This document shows, piece by piece, positions 33,277 to 42,951 of a DNA stretch of 54,842 nucleotides. The translations under genes were made by a program, and so were the position numbers. Position 1 is the first letter of the stretch. Each line of letters begins with the position of its first letter. The stretch lies in contig RAZE01000024.1 of NCBI GenBank assembly GCA_003611955.1, positions 1 through 54,842 on the forward strand. The letters run 5' to 3'. Under the pieces are notes generated by a model. The model ran no database searches and was not told the DNA's origin. It saw only the letters and a program-made list of their open reading frames with translations. Origin of the DNA: a bacterium 1XD8-76. Lineage in GTDB: Bacteria; Bacillota; Clostridia; Lachnospirales; Lachnospiraceae.

Positions 33277-33315
33277 GAACGTATGTTTGTATTTATGATA
33301 TACTAACATGTATTC
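33277..33315 (-). promoter_or_regulatory. LexA (SOS) boxes of the polymerase cassette
   Basis: GAACGTATGTTT (33277-33288) is one base off the Bacillota LexA core GAAC-N4-GTTC. A weaker GAATACATGTTA (minus strand, 33304-33315) lies 16 bp further upstream. They are located 10-60 bp before the first gene of the cassette, where a repressor would block transcription. Binding is inferred from the sequence and from the known SOS control of Y-family polymerases. Confidence 0.7.
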
Positions 33316-33540
33316 TGTTGTAAAGAGGAGATCATTTCCAAAATGCCACTTATTCCTCTTGTATCTCATAACTATAATAACACTTGCCGCACACCATGTC
33401 TGATGTCATTTTAGTGTCAAGTTACACATTTTTTCAGTTTTTTGATTAAAAACGAGCCCCTTTCAATCAGTCTTGCTGTTTTTCCATCAGTTTTTCATAG
33501 GACTAAATCAGAAGAAACCCCCTTTTAAACTGGATTCCCG
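33316..33540. other. Intergenic region without a gene
   Basis: About 225 bp between the SOS cassette promoter and the S8 protease stop. It holds a TTGACA (minus, 33415-33420) with no good -10 at the proper distance, and T-rich tracts. No open frame, tRNA or strong hairpin was found. Confidence 0.5.
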
Positions 33541-35313
33541 TCAACTTGGCACTATAATATCACGCTCCCCCCACCTCCTGTCGGGGTACTCCACTCCCGC
33601 CTCCTTCGCCGCTCCTCTCTGCAGATAACTCTTGATCTCTCTTCCTTTAATGAACAAATCGTTCTCCCTCACGATCGCCCACTCCAGAAACTGTGCTACC
33701 GCTCCCGCCGTTATGGCCGCCGACATGCTGCTGCCGGTGACCGTAAAGCGCCCCAGGTCATTCATATTCTCCGCGCCGTTTGGCCCGGGCAGCGCCAGCG
33801 GCGCTCTTCCAGGAACCGGTATATCCACCCCCGGAGCCGCAAAATCCGGTTTGATTTGTCCATCCGCCGCATATCCTCTGCCGCTTTCCCCCCAGAAAGC
33901 CCCCGTCGCATCCTCGTAGGCGGAGATGGAAATGACCTCCCTTGCGTAAGCCGGTTCGGTCAATGTGATCTCCGGATCCGGCTGCAGGAAAAAGACCTCT
34001 CCCCCGAGAAAACTTTTCACCGGCAGCCACATGTGAAACATACCGGCATTCCGCATTTTAATGCGCCAGATCCCCGGCGTTGGTCTCTCAAACCGCAGCA
34101 CCATAAGCGTCCTGCCCGAACTTTGCTCCGCCAGCTCCGCCTCCGCGTAGATCACTGTCTCCTCGAAAATAAAAGTAATTCTCTTGCTGTTGCTCACGAT
34201 ACTGCTCAGAACCGCAGTGCTCTCTCCCCCCGGCGTCAGTATGATGATCGAAAAAATTTCCGGTATGCTGCCCCAGATCTCCAGTGTGAATCCGTCCACT
34301 CCCTCGCCTGTCCGCAGTTCCACATCCTGATCTCCCTCCCCAGCAAAATGTCCAGCCTGATTTCCCTCGTTTCCGCCGCAGACTACGATCGCCCGGCTCC
34401 GCTTCAGCGCCATACCGTTCAAGAACTCGGAAAACAGGGAGGTTCCGTCATGAGGCCCCATACTGCTTCCCATTCCAAGGCAATAAACCAGTGGTTTCCG
34501 GAAAGGCTCACAATAGCTGTCCATAAATCGGTATGCCAGCATAATATCTGTCTCGCTGTAGGCTTCCGCCTCCTGTGCAATAAAATAAAACCGGCGCAGA
34601 TCCCTGTTCGCCTGTTTGCATTTTACTATGACGTACTCCGCATCCACCGCGCCTCCGTATATCTCCTCTCCCACTTTTCCGCCGGCGGCGCCTGCCATGG
34701 CGCTCCCATGCCCTGTCATGTCCCTGGAAGGCACTTTCAGAAAAGGATTCTCGCTCCGCAGAGCCTCATCGATTTCCGCCCGGGTGTAGACCGTCCCGAA
34801 AGGGACATCCAAAGTCCTCCTCTTCTCCACCCTGTCGTCGTTCCATCTCCTCATGCGGTCCGCCTCATCCGCATTCTCACTCTGGTCCGCCGCCCCCGAT
34901 GTACTTTCATAAGGTATCGTCTGATCCCAGATCGCCAGAATGCGGCTGCTGCCATCCTCCCGCCGAAAAGCCGGCAGCGTATAATCTATGCCGGAATCCG
35001 CTATGCCGATGATCACACTCCGACCTGTCAGACTGAGGGGCGGCTGCTGCACCTGAATAATGCCCGATTTCAGCAGCGGAAAGGACACATTCTGCATCGG
35101 TGCGTACAGTTTTGGCAAAAGCCGATAGGTGTAATCCGTATAGGACAATGATGTCAGTAATCTTTTGTCGATGACCAACGCCCCCAAAATATCGCTGATT
35201 TTCATATAACAATATCTCTCTGTTATATTGTCGATCTCCTCCTCCAGGGGCCAAAAGTCAAGCAATGCGCTAAAATAATCGTTGCTGTAGATCCGTTCTT
35301 CACAGGAAGGCAT
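33541..35313 (-). CDS. S8 subtilisin-like peptidase (Csp-like)
   Basis: 590 residues. The catalytic triad is complete: D106 in GIADSGIDY, H202 in DMTGHGSAMAG, and S529 in TGSSMSAA. The long insert between the His and Ser segments and the short N-terminal region (1-85) without a signal peptide fit the Clostridia Csp group, whose best known members activate spore cortex lytic enzymes. Similar proteins are also widespread outside that role, so a germination function is not assigned. The ATG at 35313 has GGAGG seven bases upstream; an ATG six codons earlier overlaps it. It is a single gene, 65 bp after the TPM gene. Confidence 0.88.
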   Translation of the reverse strand: MPSCEERIYSNDYFSALLDFWPLEEEIDNITERYCYMKISDILGALVIDKRLLTSLSYTDYTYRLLPKLYAPMQNVSFPLLKSGIIQVQQPPLSLTGRSVIIGIADSGIDYTLPAFRREDGSSRILAIWDQTIPYESTSGAADQSENADEADRMRRWNDDRVEKRRTLDVPFGTVYTRAEIDEALRSENPFLKVPSRDMTGHGSAMAGAAGGKVGEEIYGGAVDAEYVIVKCKQANRDLRRFYFIAQEAEAYSETDIMLAYRFMDSYCEPFRKPLVYCLGMGSSMGPHDGTSLFSEFLNGMALKRSRAIVVCGGNEGNQAGHFAGEGDQDVELRTGEGVDGFTLEIWGSIPEIFSIIILTPGGESTAVLSSIVSNSKRITFIFEETVIYAEAELAEQSSGRTLMVLRFERPTPGIWRIKMRNAGMFHMWLPVKSFLGGEVFFLQPDPEITLTEPAYAREVISISAYEDATGAFWGESGRGYAADGQIKPDFAAPGVDIPVPGRAPLALPGPNGAENMNDLGRFTVTGSSMSAAITAGAVAQFLEWAIVRENDLFIKGREIKSYLQRGAAKEAGVEYPDRRWGERDIIVPS

Positions 35314-35378
35314 AAAAAAACCTCCAAACACACTTTTTTTATCCTATGTGCCTGGAAGCTTTTTCGTTCTTTCTTCTT

Positions 35379-36158
35379 TTAGAATTTTCCTCCCCCGCCG
35401 CCATGTCTTCTGCCGGAAGAGGACCTGTGTGTACTCGACCCTCCCGAACTGCGGGATCCGTTCCCGGTTGGTCTCGCCCGGCGGCTCACTCGATGATAGA
35501 GGAACAGATCACTTCGCTTTGTCAGCTGCATACTGCCCGGCTTCACATAGTTATCTGCCGCCCGTTTACTGCCCACCGTCTTTAGCTGTCCTGCCATAAC
35601 TCCCGTCACGATCAGCGCTATGACAAAACCTGCTCCGAAGGTGACAGCGAAATGCAGGCCAAAACCAAACGGCTTTTTCGGGAGATTCCCCACATCGTAG
35701 GGCTCGCCCGTTCTCGCCTGTGTGATAAAGTCGTCGCACTGCCCGGCAAAAATTGTAAAAGCCCCGGCGTAATCTCCCTCGCTCAGATCCTCGGTAAACC
35801 TTTCGGCTATGTACTCCCAGCCTGCGTCGGTCACTGCCGTTATACCATACCCCGCCGTCGATATGTACCAGTCCCTCTCCTCCATACTAATAAGAAGAAG
35901 GATTCCGTCTTTCTCACTCCCGAAACCATATCCATAAAAGTCATAAAAATCATCCGCGAACGCCATCGGGGACGCTCCTCCCAGGGAGTCCACAGTGACA
36001 ACTACGATGTCCACCTGCTGCCTTTCGCTGATCTCATCCAGTTTCTCCAGCAAGGTCTCTTCCTCCGCGGCAGTAAGCAGGTTCGCCTCATCTACCAGCC
36101 TGGGCAGATTTCCGTCGGCAGACGTCGGAAAAACAGCGCTCACTGCCAGAAGTATCAT
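35379..36158 (-). CDS. TPM-domain (YgcG/YdjH-like) membrane protein
   Basis: A 259-residue (or longer) secreted/membrane protein. The TPM domain (about 15-145) starts LVDEANLLTAAEEETLLEKLDEI and contains VDIVVVTVDSLGG and DGILLLISMEERDWYISTAG. A transmembrane segment follows at about 170-190, and the tail is Ser/Gly-rich, ending GGGGGKF. The ATG at 36158 lies inside the hydrophobic signal; reading upstream in frame adds KKGLFTICF and an ATT at 36188 behind a GGGGG site, giving a far better signal peptide. It follows the zinc-ribbon gene by 43 bp in one operon, as YdjH follows YdjG in Bacillus subtilis. Confidence 0.82.
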   Translation of the reverse strand: MILLAVSAVFPTSADGNLPRLVDEANLLTAAEEETLLEKLDEISERQQVDIVVVTVDSLGGASPMAFADDFYDFYGYGFGSEKDGILLLISMEERDWYISTAGYGITAVTDAGWEYIAERFTEDLSEGDYAGAFTIFAGQCDDFITQARTGEPYDVGNLPKKPFGFGLHFAVTFGAGFVIALIVTGVMAGQLKTVGSKRAADNYVKPGSMQLTKRSDLFLYHRVSRRARPTGNGSRSSGGSSTHRSSSGRRHGGGGGKF

Positions 36159-36201
36159 AAAACAAATGGTAAATAATCCTTTTTTAATAATGCATCCCCC
36201 C

Positions 36202-37287
36202 TCACAGCAGCCAGATCAGATAAGAAGCCGCAAACAAAACCGTCCCTATCACGCCGGTCAGACCAAACAGCCATTTCACAAACGCCCCTTTATCCAGCGG
36301 AAGATCGCCCGCTGTTTTTCCGGTCTGACCGTTTATGACGAAAAGGTAGTTCTGCCCTCTCCATCTGGTATTCAACAGCCACACCGGCAAAAGAGCATAT
36401 TTCACTTTTCCGTTCCGGAGCTGAATACTGTCCGCCTCCCTGGCCACTGTGGCGTAGCCCTGCACCGTCGCCTCAAACGCCTTCGCGACGCTGCTTCTGA
36501 TCCGTTCATTGGCCCTTTCCACACTCCGCTCGGCGCTCACATCATATTTGTCCGTCAGAAAACCTGCCAGATACGCGGTCTGAAAGTCCACCGTCCGTGA
36601 GAAATCAAAGGGCTCTATGGATTCCATCAGTTCATCCGGCATCTTCGTCGAACCGTCGACGGGAACCTTTTCAAACCCCATGCGCCCCTCCCTGCCGACC
36701 GCATAAAAACTGGTTTCCGTGTAATCGTACCTGCTGTCGCTCCAGACCCGGACTCTGGTTGCCCTGTAGCGCATACTCGCTTCCGCATCCGTATCGAAGA
36801 GCCAGAACGGAACATATAAACCCTTTATCTCGGAGATATGGCTCTGCTTCTTAAACACCTTCGGAAGCAGATGTTTTCCCTCGTAATGCTTTTTAAGCGC
36901 CTCTTTTGCCGCCTTCTCATCCAGTTGAAACGGTATCACATAATCCGGTTTCAGCTCCCCGGAAAACTGCCCCATTATCACCACAGGACTTCCGCAAAAC
37001 GGACAGGATGTTGCCGCCGTGTTCTTATCACATGCGATCTCACCTCCGCAGGACCCGCACACATACGAGCGTAGTCCGGCAGTCTCCCCATCCTCCCATT
37101 CCTTTCTTCCCGCGGTCTCCCACCTCATGTCATCCGGCCGATCTCTCTTCAGTTCGCTGTCGTAGGCCGCCAGCGTCTCCATCTCAAATGTCGTCTCGCA
37201 GTAGGGGCACTTCATTTTCTGTATCGAACCGTCAAAAGCGATGGCACCGCCGCAGCACGGACATTTATACGCCTGTATCGCTGCCAT
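36202..37287 (-). CDS. Zinc-ribbon membrane protein (YdjG-like)
   Basis: 361 residues. Two TFIIB-type zinc ribbons open the protein: CPCCGG with CPYC (residues 8-30), and CGSCGG with CPFC (about 76-100). A beta-rich middle region follows, with KGLYVPFWLFDTDAEASMRYRA, and a single C-terminal transmembrane helix (GLTGVIGTVLFAASYLIWLL). In B. subtilis the YdjG-YdjH pair anchors a PspA homologue at the membrane; no PspA or SPFH gene is beside this pair. The ATG at 37287 is chosen because the ribbon begins there; the longer frame overlaps the upstream gene. Confidence 0.8.
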   Translation of the reverse strand: MAAIQAYKCPCCGGAIAFDGSIQKMKCPYCETTFEMETLAAYDSELKRDRPDDMRWETAGRKEWEDGETAGLRSYVCGSCGGEIACDKNTAATSCPFCGSPVVIMGQFSGELKPDYVIPFQLDEKAAKEALKKHYEGKHLLPKVFKKQSHISEIKGLYVPFWLFDTDAEASMRYRATRVRVWSDSRYDYTETSFYAVGREGRMGFEKVPVDGSTKMPDELMESIEPFDFSRTVDFQTAYLAGFLTDKYDVSAERSVERANERIRSSVAKAFEATVQGYATVAREADSIQLRNGKVKYALLPVWLLNTRWRGQNYLFVINGQTGKTAGDLPLDKGAFVKWLFGLTGVIGTVLFAASYLIWLL

Positions 37288-37693
37288 TCTGCCCCTCCTT
37301 CCACTTTTTGTCTTTCTTCTCCGGTTCCTTGCCGATGGCATGATAGTACAACAATACCAGAAAGATCAACGCAATGGCGATCATCCGGCGGGCTTTTCCC
37401 CCTTTTTGAGCCCACTGCGTCCATTTATCGACACGTTTTTTCTTCGCTTCCTCCGTCATGCTGTCGCCGTGATCCGATAAATACAGGAGCAGAAAACCGG
37501 AACCCGCGGCAGCCGCTACCGCCAGATATACTTTCATAAGATTCTCATCCCCGGTTACCGGACTCCCGTCTCCCGCTCCTGGGTTTTGCAGGGTGCGCAC
37601 TTCACCGCTCCCCTGCGCATACACCGGTTTTGTCCCGAATACCCCTCCGAACAGCAATCCGATAAAAAGAAATAATACGATCTTTTTCACCAC
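37265..37693 (-). CDS. Small two-span membrane protein, unknown function
   Basis: 142 residues: an N-terminal signal-like segment (KKIVLFLFIGLLFGGVFG), a second hydrophobic span around 53-70 (VYLAVAAAAGSGFLLLYL), and a third around 103-117 (MIAIALIFLVLLYYH). The tail is highly charged (GKEPEKKDKKWKEGQ). No family is recognised. The gene overlaps the zinc-ribbon gene by 23 bp, so it belongs to the same operon as the TPM and zinc-ribbon proteins and may be a membrane partner of theirs. Confidence 0.7.
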   Translation of the reverse strand: MVKKIVLFLFIGLLFGGVFGTKPVYAQGSGEVRTLQNPGAGDGSPVTGDENLMKVYLAVAAAAGSGFLLLYLSDHGDSMTEEAKKKRVDKWTQWAQKGGKARRMIAIALIFLVLLYYHAIGKEPEKKDKKWKEGQNGSDTGV

Positions 37694-37761
37694 AATTCCC
37701 TCCAGGACTTTTGCCTTACTTTCTTCTACTCATTGTATTTCATTATATCATATCCCTTTCC

Positions 37762-40700
37762 TCATCGGTATTCTTTTTTTCTTTTCCGCCGCAGACATAT
37801 GATAATTCCGGCGCCGGTCGTCAGAGCCAGGCATGTTAAAAGCATAAATGGCGCATCGTCCCCGGTCCGTATGCCGCCTCCCTTGCCATACCTTCCCATC
37901 GGTACTCCTTCATCCTCCAGTCTCTCAAGTCCGCCGGTTCCGGTTCTCCCTGCTTCGTTCATCGCTCTCTGCAGGATAGAAGCGTCTCCTTCCGCCGTAT
38001 CCTGCGGCACATCCACCACCTCATACAGCGGACTTCCGCCTCCTCCCGACTCATAACCGGACAATCCGTTCCGGTAGAGGATCGTTTCCGTCCGGTCTTT
38101 ATCCCTCCACTTTTTTCCGTTGCGCTGCGCCGTCAACTCTATCTCATTGAGAAGCACTCCCTGCGCCTCTTGTGACACATATGTCATATATGTGAGCGGT
38201 TTTATCTTTCCAAAATCACCTCCCACCGTGCCAAAACAGAGTCTGAACTTTGTCACATGTTCCTCCGCCGTCCTCAGATTCTCCGGCACGATCAGATGAT
38301 GATTTTCCTCCGTGGACAGACCGCTCTCCCAGCTTACCCAATCCGCGCTTTTGTTCGTCATGTACTCCGCGTCGTAGAACAGACTTTCCTTGTAAGTTCC
38401 GGTCCAAAGTTCCGTCAGGCAGACCGACTCCGGCAGATGATCCGTCACGGTAAACTGTTCCAGACTTTCTCCGGTGAGATTTCTAAGCTCATCCACTCTG
38501 TACCCGTACACATCCCCATGCTGCGTCATCCGGATCGTCGATTTCTCGATCTTCAGCGCTTCCCGCTCATCGTACATCCTGAGTGTGTCTTCCGCAGCTC
38601 TGCGCCATTCGCCTTCTTCCATTACATACAGACCGATCCTGTCAGTCAAAGCTTCCTCTTCTCTTTCCTGCTGCAGTTTAAACAGTATATCTTCCGCATA
38701 TCCATAGCCGTCCGGCGCGATCCGCTCCGACAGAAGACAGGCTCTTCCGATCTGTAATCCTTCGATCAGGTGTCCCTCCTTCTCCTCCTCTCCCGATACC
38801 CAGAAGGCAACGGTTTTTGTGAGATAGTTCCCGGCGTCATCTTTTTTCAGTCCGCCCTCTCCGTCTGTCTCGATCTCTTTTATTTCCAGTGTGGCCCCGG
38901 TTATTTCTCTGCCGTCTGTCAGATCCTGTTTTGTCACAAATATCCGGGTCTTCTTATTCTCAAAAACCACGCAATGTTCCTGCTTTTCCGTCTCCTGACC
39001 TCCCTTCGCGCTGTCGTAGCTTCCGTTTACAGAAAGGTCCAGGGGCGACGTGAGATATCCCCTCGGCGCTTCCAGCTCCCGCACATAATATTCCCCCAGG
39101 GGAAGATCCTCGTCAAAGACTCCCCGTCCGTCCTCCCCGGTGACGCAGGTGGCGATCAGTGTATCCGCCGGACAGAACTCACCGATATCTTCCTTCGCGT
39201 ACAGGCCGTACACCGCCCCGGCAAGGGGCTCTCCTGTCTCCTCGTCCCGCTTCTTTACCGATATCTCCAGTTTCTGCCGCTCATTCCTGTAATCCGCCGC
39301 ATAAAAATCGAAATTCACATTCTGCTCATGACCGGTTATCTCAAACTCCTTCTCCTCCCTGTTCAACACAAACCCTTCTCCCGCGATCGTCTCTCGGATC
39401 CTGTACTTTCCGATATAGAGATCCGGCGCGTAACCCCAGCCGTTTTTATCTGTGGTGATCGCCGCAGCCACATCTCCCTTTTTGTGGATCAGGTACTCTT
39501 TCTTATCCGCCCGGTATTGTTCCAGCAGATCTCTCTGCAGTTCCTGGCTGTAAATATCCTCCGCCGCAATGATCTCAAAACACGCGTTTTCCACCGGCGC
39601 ATCCTCATACTCAAATACCATGTCCCGATGCGCACTCTCCTCAGCTCTCCCGATTTCCCGGAAAGGTTCCCCTCTCAACTTATCCGAAAGCGTCTCCTCA
39701 TCCTCGTGCACCCCCGAGAGTTTCTCGCCGTGTTTCGTGATCTCGACGATCCCCTTCTGTTCCTGATTTTCCTGCAGAACGGTCACCGTCAGATTACCGT
39801 ACTCATCTGTCAGCGCATATTTGTTGGTGCCCATCTGCCCGTCCGGATAGACTGCCCCGTTGTTGATCGTAAAAATCACTCTCGGAAAGGGTGTGTCAAC
39901 GATCTCATACCTGTTCACACCCTCGCTGCTGTCATCCAGGACAAACTGTTCCTTTCCGTTCAGCACATAGCCCTCCGGAGCTGTCACTTCCTCCAGCTCA
40001 TAGGTTCCTATCGGCACTTCCTGAGGCAGCGTGATATAGCAATCCTGTATCTTTCCGTCCTTCTTTAAAAAACCGGTCCGAAAAGGACGCTCCGCCGTCC
40101 CGGTCAGCGTCTTTGCGCCCGGATCATAATAGCTCATGTAACCGTCCCCATCGAATTTCCAGTTCAGGGCGATCAGACTCTCCCTGCTGAGGGGCAGTGT
40201 GATGCATTTCAGCCGGTACTCCGCCCCCTCCTTGAGCACGGTTCCCCTGACAAACTCCCCCGCCTCCACATAGGCGCCCGGCACGATCGTAAATTCCTCG
40301 TCCGTCTTTAAAACGCGCAGATATGCTTTTGTGATCCTGTTGTTGATGATGCGCTGCTTCTGCAGTATCCTTCCCTCCCTCTCCCTCGTATTTTTGTGGT
40401 CGCCATAGCGGATTCCCTCCTGCACGGTATAGCTCTTCTCTATTTTCTGCTTTGTCCCATCTGTGTATAATACACCTCCATCTCCCGTAACATAGACGAT
40501 AAAAGGTTTCGCGCAGGCATGGTGCTCCGGTGTGGTCGTCTCCGCGATCACATAGGTGCCAAAGGGCAGCTCCGGCGTGATGACCCTCCCATCCCCGTCC
40601 GTAAACATCTCTTTCACATAATATTCGTTCGGCTTTTCCCCGGCCTCCAGCCAGAGTCTGTCTCCCTCGGTCCACTCCTCGTGACCGGTGCGCTTGTACA

Positions 40701-42948
40701 GCGATACCCTCTTTTCCCCGGTAAAATCATAGTCATAGAAGGTCATCACATCATCCGCCGTCCAGTTTTCTCCCACAGACGCAATACTGCCGTCCTTCAC
40801 ACCGGACAGTTCACTGATCAGATAGACCGAAAATCCGGCCCCCTGGATGGGTTTTAACTCCGTCTGGTACGTGTTGTCCGAAGTCTTGACAAACTGAATC
40901 CCCTGTTTTATCGCATAGTCCCCGGAGCAGACCGCCTTTGACGAGCTGTTATCGTCCACCGTAAGCCCGTTATCTGCCTCCCCAGCCGTCTCATTCCGAT
41001 TTTCCACCTTTACCATCTGCCATTTGTAGGTAAACGTCACAGGGTAGGCCGCCTCATCCAGCATATATCCTTCGGAGGCTTCTATCTCTCTGATATAATA
41101 GCTTCCCAGCTCCAGATCTCCGAACAGCGTTTTCCCCGGCGTATCCTTATAGGCGATCTCTCCTCCCGGATTGGCAATATGTCTGCTCCCGTCCGTATTG
41201 AGAAGATAGCCGTCTTTGTCTCTTCCCGGCGTCTTTCCCACCACCGCCGTCTGAACCAGCTCGTCTTTCCGGTAGAGGACACCTGTCTTTTTATCCTGAT
41301 GGCGGATATCCTCCGCCGCGTAGATACCGTACTTTGCCCCATCCAGCGTCGCGTCCCCCTGTGTCCCGGCGGACTCGCTCTCCATGTCATACTTTATGAG
41401 CTCCACGGCCCCCAGCGTCCTCTCGTTGGTCAGCTCGAGAAGTGCCCGCTCATCTCCCGCCGCATCCGCGCTTTTTTCGTTTGCCTCCCACACATAGCCC
41501 CGGGGAGCCGTCACTTCGGCGCTGCTGTAAGTATAGCTTGTCTTTTGAAACGCTTCCTCCTGGTCTCTCAGGGATGCCTCGGCCTCCTCCTTCGTCACGG
41601 TCACACCATCGTAGACAGCGGAAAACTCCGCCGATCTTTCCACGGAATACTCCGCTCTGCCGTTCTCATCGGTCGTGACCGTCGTCAGGTATTCCCCGTT
41701 CTCAAACAGTTCCACCTCGCAGCCCGCAAGCCCGACTCCGGTCTGCCAGTCGCTTTTGCGCACCTCGACCGTGTAACTCGCCCGGGCGCTTCCGGTTATC
41801 GTCTCGATGTCCGGCACATCCGGTATCTCAGGTATTTCCGGCTCCACCGGTTTTACAGGCGCCGTGTAGATATCCGAAGTCGCTTCCTTATATACGATCA
41901 GAATCTGCGCCGCCGGATTGTCGGAGCGGTATTCATAGTAGGCGGCGCTGTAAGTTCTCGCGGAAGAATAAAAACTCCAGACATATGTCAGCATCTTCTC
42001 CATGGATTCCTCCGAGGAAATATTTAACATGGCCTGCGCCCGACTCTTTACGTTCGTCTCGTTTAGATTCTCATCCTCCATAAAGATCCATGCCGCGATC
42101 TGACAGGCCACATAAGTCGCCCCGGTCACACTGGCATGACTCGCAAAATAAGCCATGTGGCCGACTTTTTTCTGATAGGTGCCCGGTTCCGCGTGATACA
42201 AAAAGGAATTGCGGCAGGATTTCCCGAAACTGATGCACAGAGCGGGAACTCCACCCAGCGTGATCCTGTAGATCGTTCCGTGTCCCCTGCCGGAGTACCC
42301 CGTCGGCGTCACCTGCACTCTCGCCACCCGCTCTCCGTCCTGCATGGCGCGGGATGCGACCTTCCTTCTTCCGGCCGCAGTTTCTCCCTGCCTTTCCTGC
42401 ACTTCCTCCAATATGCCGCCTGTCTCCTGCAGCTTTTTCAGATCCTCCAGCGTCAATCCCTGAAAGATCGTTCCCCGAAAGAAGTCCTCTGCCTTCACGC
42501 CGCTCTCCAGAATCCTGATGCACTCGGAGAGTTCCTGTTCATCGTAGACGTCCCCCGGTATCTCCACGATAAGTCCCAGCAAAAACTCCGCGTATTCCCG
42601 CTCATAGCCATACAGACTATTCCACCAGCGTTCGTCGTATGTCAAAAGCTCCTCAAATCCGTCCGCGCAGTAAGTTTCCAGCCATTTTTCTACCGTCCTG
42701 CGGTCTTCCTCCACAAAATGATACTGCTCCGTCGGGACGCCCTCCTGCGGATCATTTCCGGAGATCGCCGCCGCTTCCTCCTCTGTTTGCTCCTCTGTCT
42801 CCTCCTCCGGCTCGATCTCAGAAATTTCCGTTTCCTGCGGATCGTTCCCGGATACCGCCGCCGCACGGAGGTCAACGGAAATGCCCCCGAGGACAAGCAC
42901 CATACACAATATAAAGCATCCTATTCTTTTTCCTGTTTTTCTCCTCAT
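37762..42948 (-). CDS. Giant surface adhesin: thioester domain, Cna-B/SpaA repeats, TGD sorting signal
   Basis: 1728 residues. The signal peptide spans 1-30. A short repeat (SGNDPQE) occurs at 33-39 and 63-69. A thioester domain lies near 205-350, with C238 in ALCISFGK and Q283 in ACQIAAW, the pair that forms an internal thioester for covalent host binding in Gram-positive adhesins. At least seven Cna-B/SpaA-like domains follow (TGVGLAGCEVELFENGEY, TAPRGYVWE, EVTAPEGYVLNG, ELEAPRGYL), predicted to hold isopeptide bonds. The end has RTGDDAP, a hydrophobic helix and RRKRKKEYR, a non-LPXTG sorting signal. No sortase is in the window. Confidence 0.88.
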   Translation of the reverse strand: MRRKTGKRIGCFILCMVLVLGGISVDLRAAAVSGNDPQETEISEIEPEEETEEQTEEEAAAISGNDPQEGVPTEQYHFVEEDRRTVEKWLETYCADGFEELLTYDERWWNSLYGYEREYAEFLLGLIVEIPGDVYDEQELSECIRILESGVKAEDFFRGTIFQGLTLEDLKKLQETGGILEEVQERQGETAAGRRKVASRAMQDGERVARVQVTPTGYSGRGHGTIYRITLGGVPALCISFGKSCRNSFLYHAEPGTYQKKVGHMAYFASHASVTGATYVACQIAAWIFMEDENLNETNVKSRAQAMLNISSEESMEKMLTYVWSFYSSARTYSAAYYEYRSDNPAAQILIVYKEATSDIYTAPVKPVEPEIPEIPDVPDIETITGSARASYTVEVRKSDWQTGVGLAGCEVELFENGEYLTTVTTDENGRAEYSVERSAEFSAVYDGVTVTKEEAEASLRDQEEAFQKTSYTYSSAEVTAPRGYVWEANEKSADAAGDERALLELTNERTLGAVELIKYDMESESAGTQGDATLDGAKYGIYAAEDIRHQDKKTGVLYRKDELVQTAVVGKTPGRDKDGYLLNTDGSRHIANPGGEIAYKDTPGKTLFGDLELGSYYIREIEASEGYMLDEAAYPVTFTYKWQMVKVENRNETAGEADNGLTVDDNSSSKAVCSGDYAIKQGIQFVKTSDNTYQTELKPIQGAGFSVYLISELSGVKDGSIASVGENWTADDVMTFYDYDFTGEKRVSLYKRTGHEEWTEGDRLWLEAGEKPNEYYVKEMFTDGDGRVITPELPFGTYVIAETTTPEHHACAKPFIVYVTGDGGVLYTDGTKQKIEKSYTVQEGIRYGDHKNTREREGRILQKQRIINNRITKAYLRVLKTDEEFTIVPGAYVEAGEFVRGTVLKEGAEYRLKCITLPLSRESLIALNWKFDGDGYMSYYDPGAKTLTGTAERPFRTGFLKKDGKIQDCYITLPQEVPIGTYELEEVTAPEGYVLNGKEQFVLDDSSEGVNRYEIVDTPFPRVIFTINNGAVYPDGQMGTNKYALTDEYGNLTVTVLQENQEQKGIVEITKHGEKLSGVHEDEETLSDKLRGEPFREIGRAEESAHRDMVFEYEDAPVENACFEIIAAEDIYSQELQRDLLEQYRADKKEYLIHKKGDVAAAITTDKNGWGYAPDLYIGKYRIRETIAGEGFVLNREEKEFEITGHEQNVNFDFYAADYRNERQKLEISVKKRDEETGEPLAGAVYGLYAKEDIGEFCPADTLIATCVTGEDGRGVFDEDLPLGEYYVRELEAPRGYLTSPLDLSVNGSYDSAKGGQETEKQEHCVVFENKKTRIFVTKQDLTDGREITGATLEIKEIETDGEGGLKKDDAGNYLTKTVAFWVSGEEEKEGHLIEGLQIGRACLLSERIAPDGYGYAEDILFKLQQEREEEALTDRIGLYVMEEGEWRRAAEDTLRMYDEREALKIEKSTIRMTQHGDVYGYRVDELRNLTGESLEQFTVTDHLPESVCLTELWTGTYKESLFYDAEYMTNKSADWVSWESGLSTEENHHLIVPENLRTAEEHVTKFRLCFGTVGGDFGKIKPLTYMTYVSQEAQGVLLNEIELTAQRNGKKWRDKDRTETILYRNGLSGYESGGGGSPLYEVVDVPQDTAEGDASILQRAMNEAGRTGTGGLERLEDEGVPMGRYGKGGGIRTGDDAPFMLLTCLALTTGAGIIICLRRKRKKEYR

Positions 42949-42951
42949 ATT

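Noticed and set aside
33415..33420. Additional promoter for the SOS cassette at a TTGACA
   Set aside because: No -10-like hexamer occurs at 16-18 bp spacing.
33856..35151. Long plus-strand open frame (431 codons) across the S8 protease gene
   Set aside because: It is antisense to a gene with a full catalytic triad; the translation is rich in Arg, His and Pro with no motif, and it has no ribosome site.
33541..35313. Spore germination protease CspB
   Set aside because: Only the general Csp-like architecture is visible; no SleC-like or other germination gene is present in the window, so the specific role is not claimed.
38770..40068. 432-codon plus-strand frame in the adhesin
   Set aside because: Antisense to Cna-B repeats, no recognisable features.
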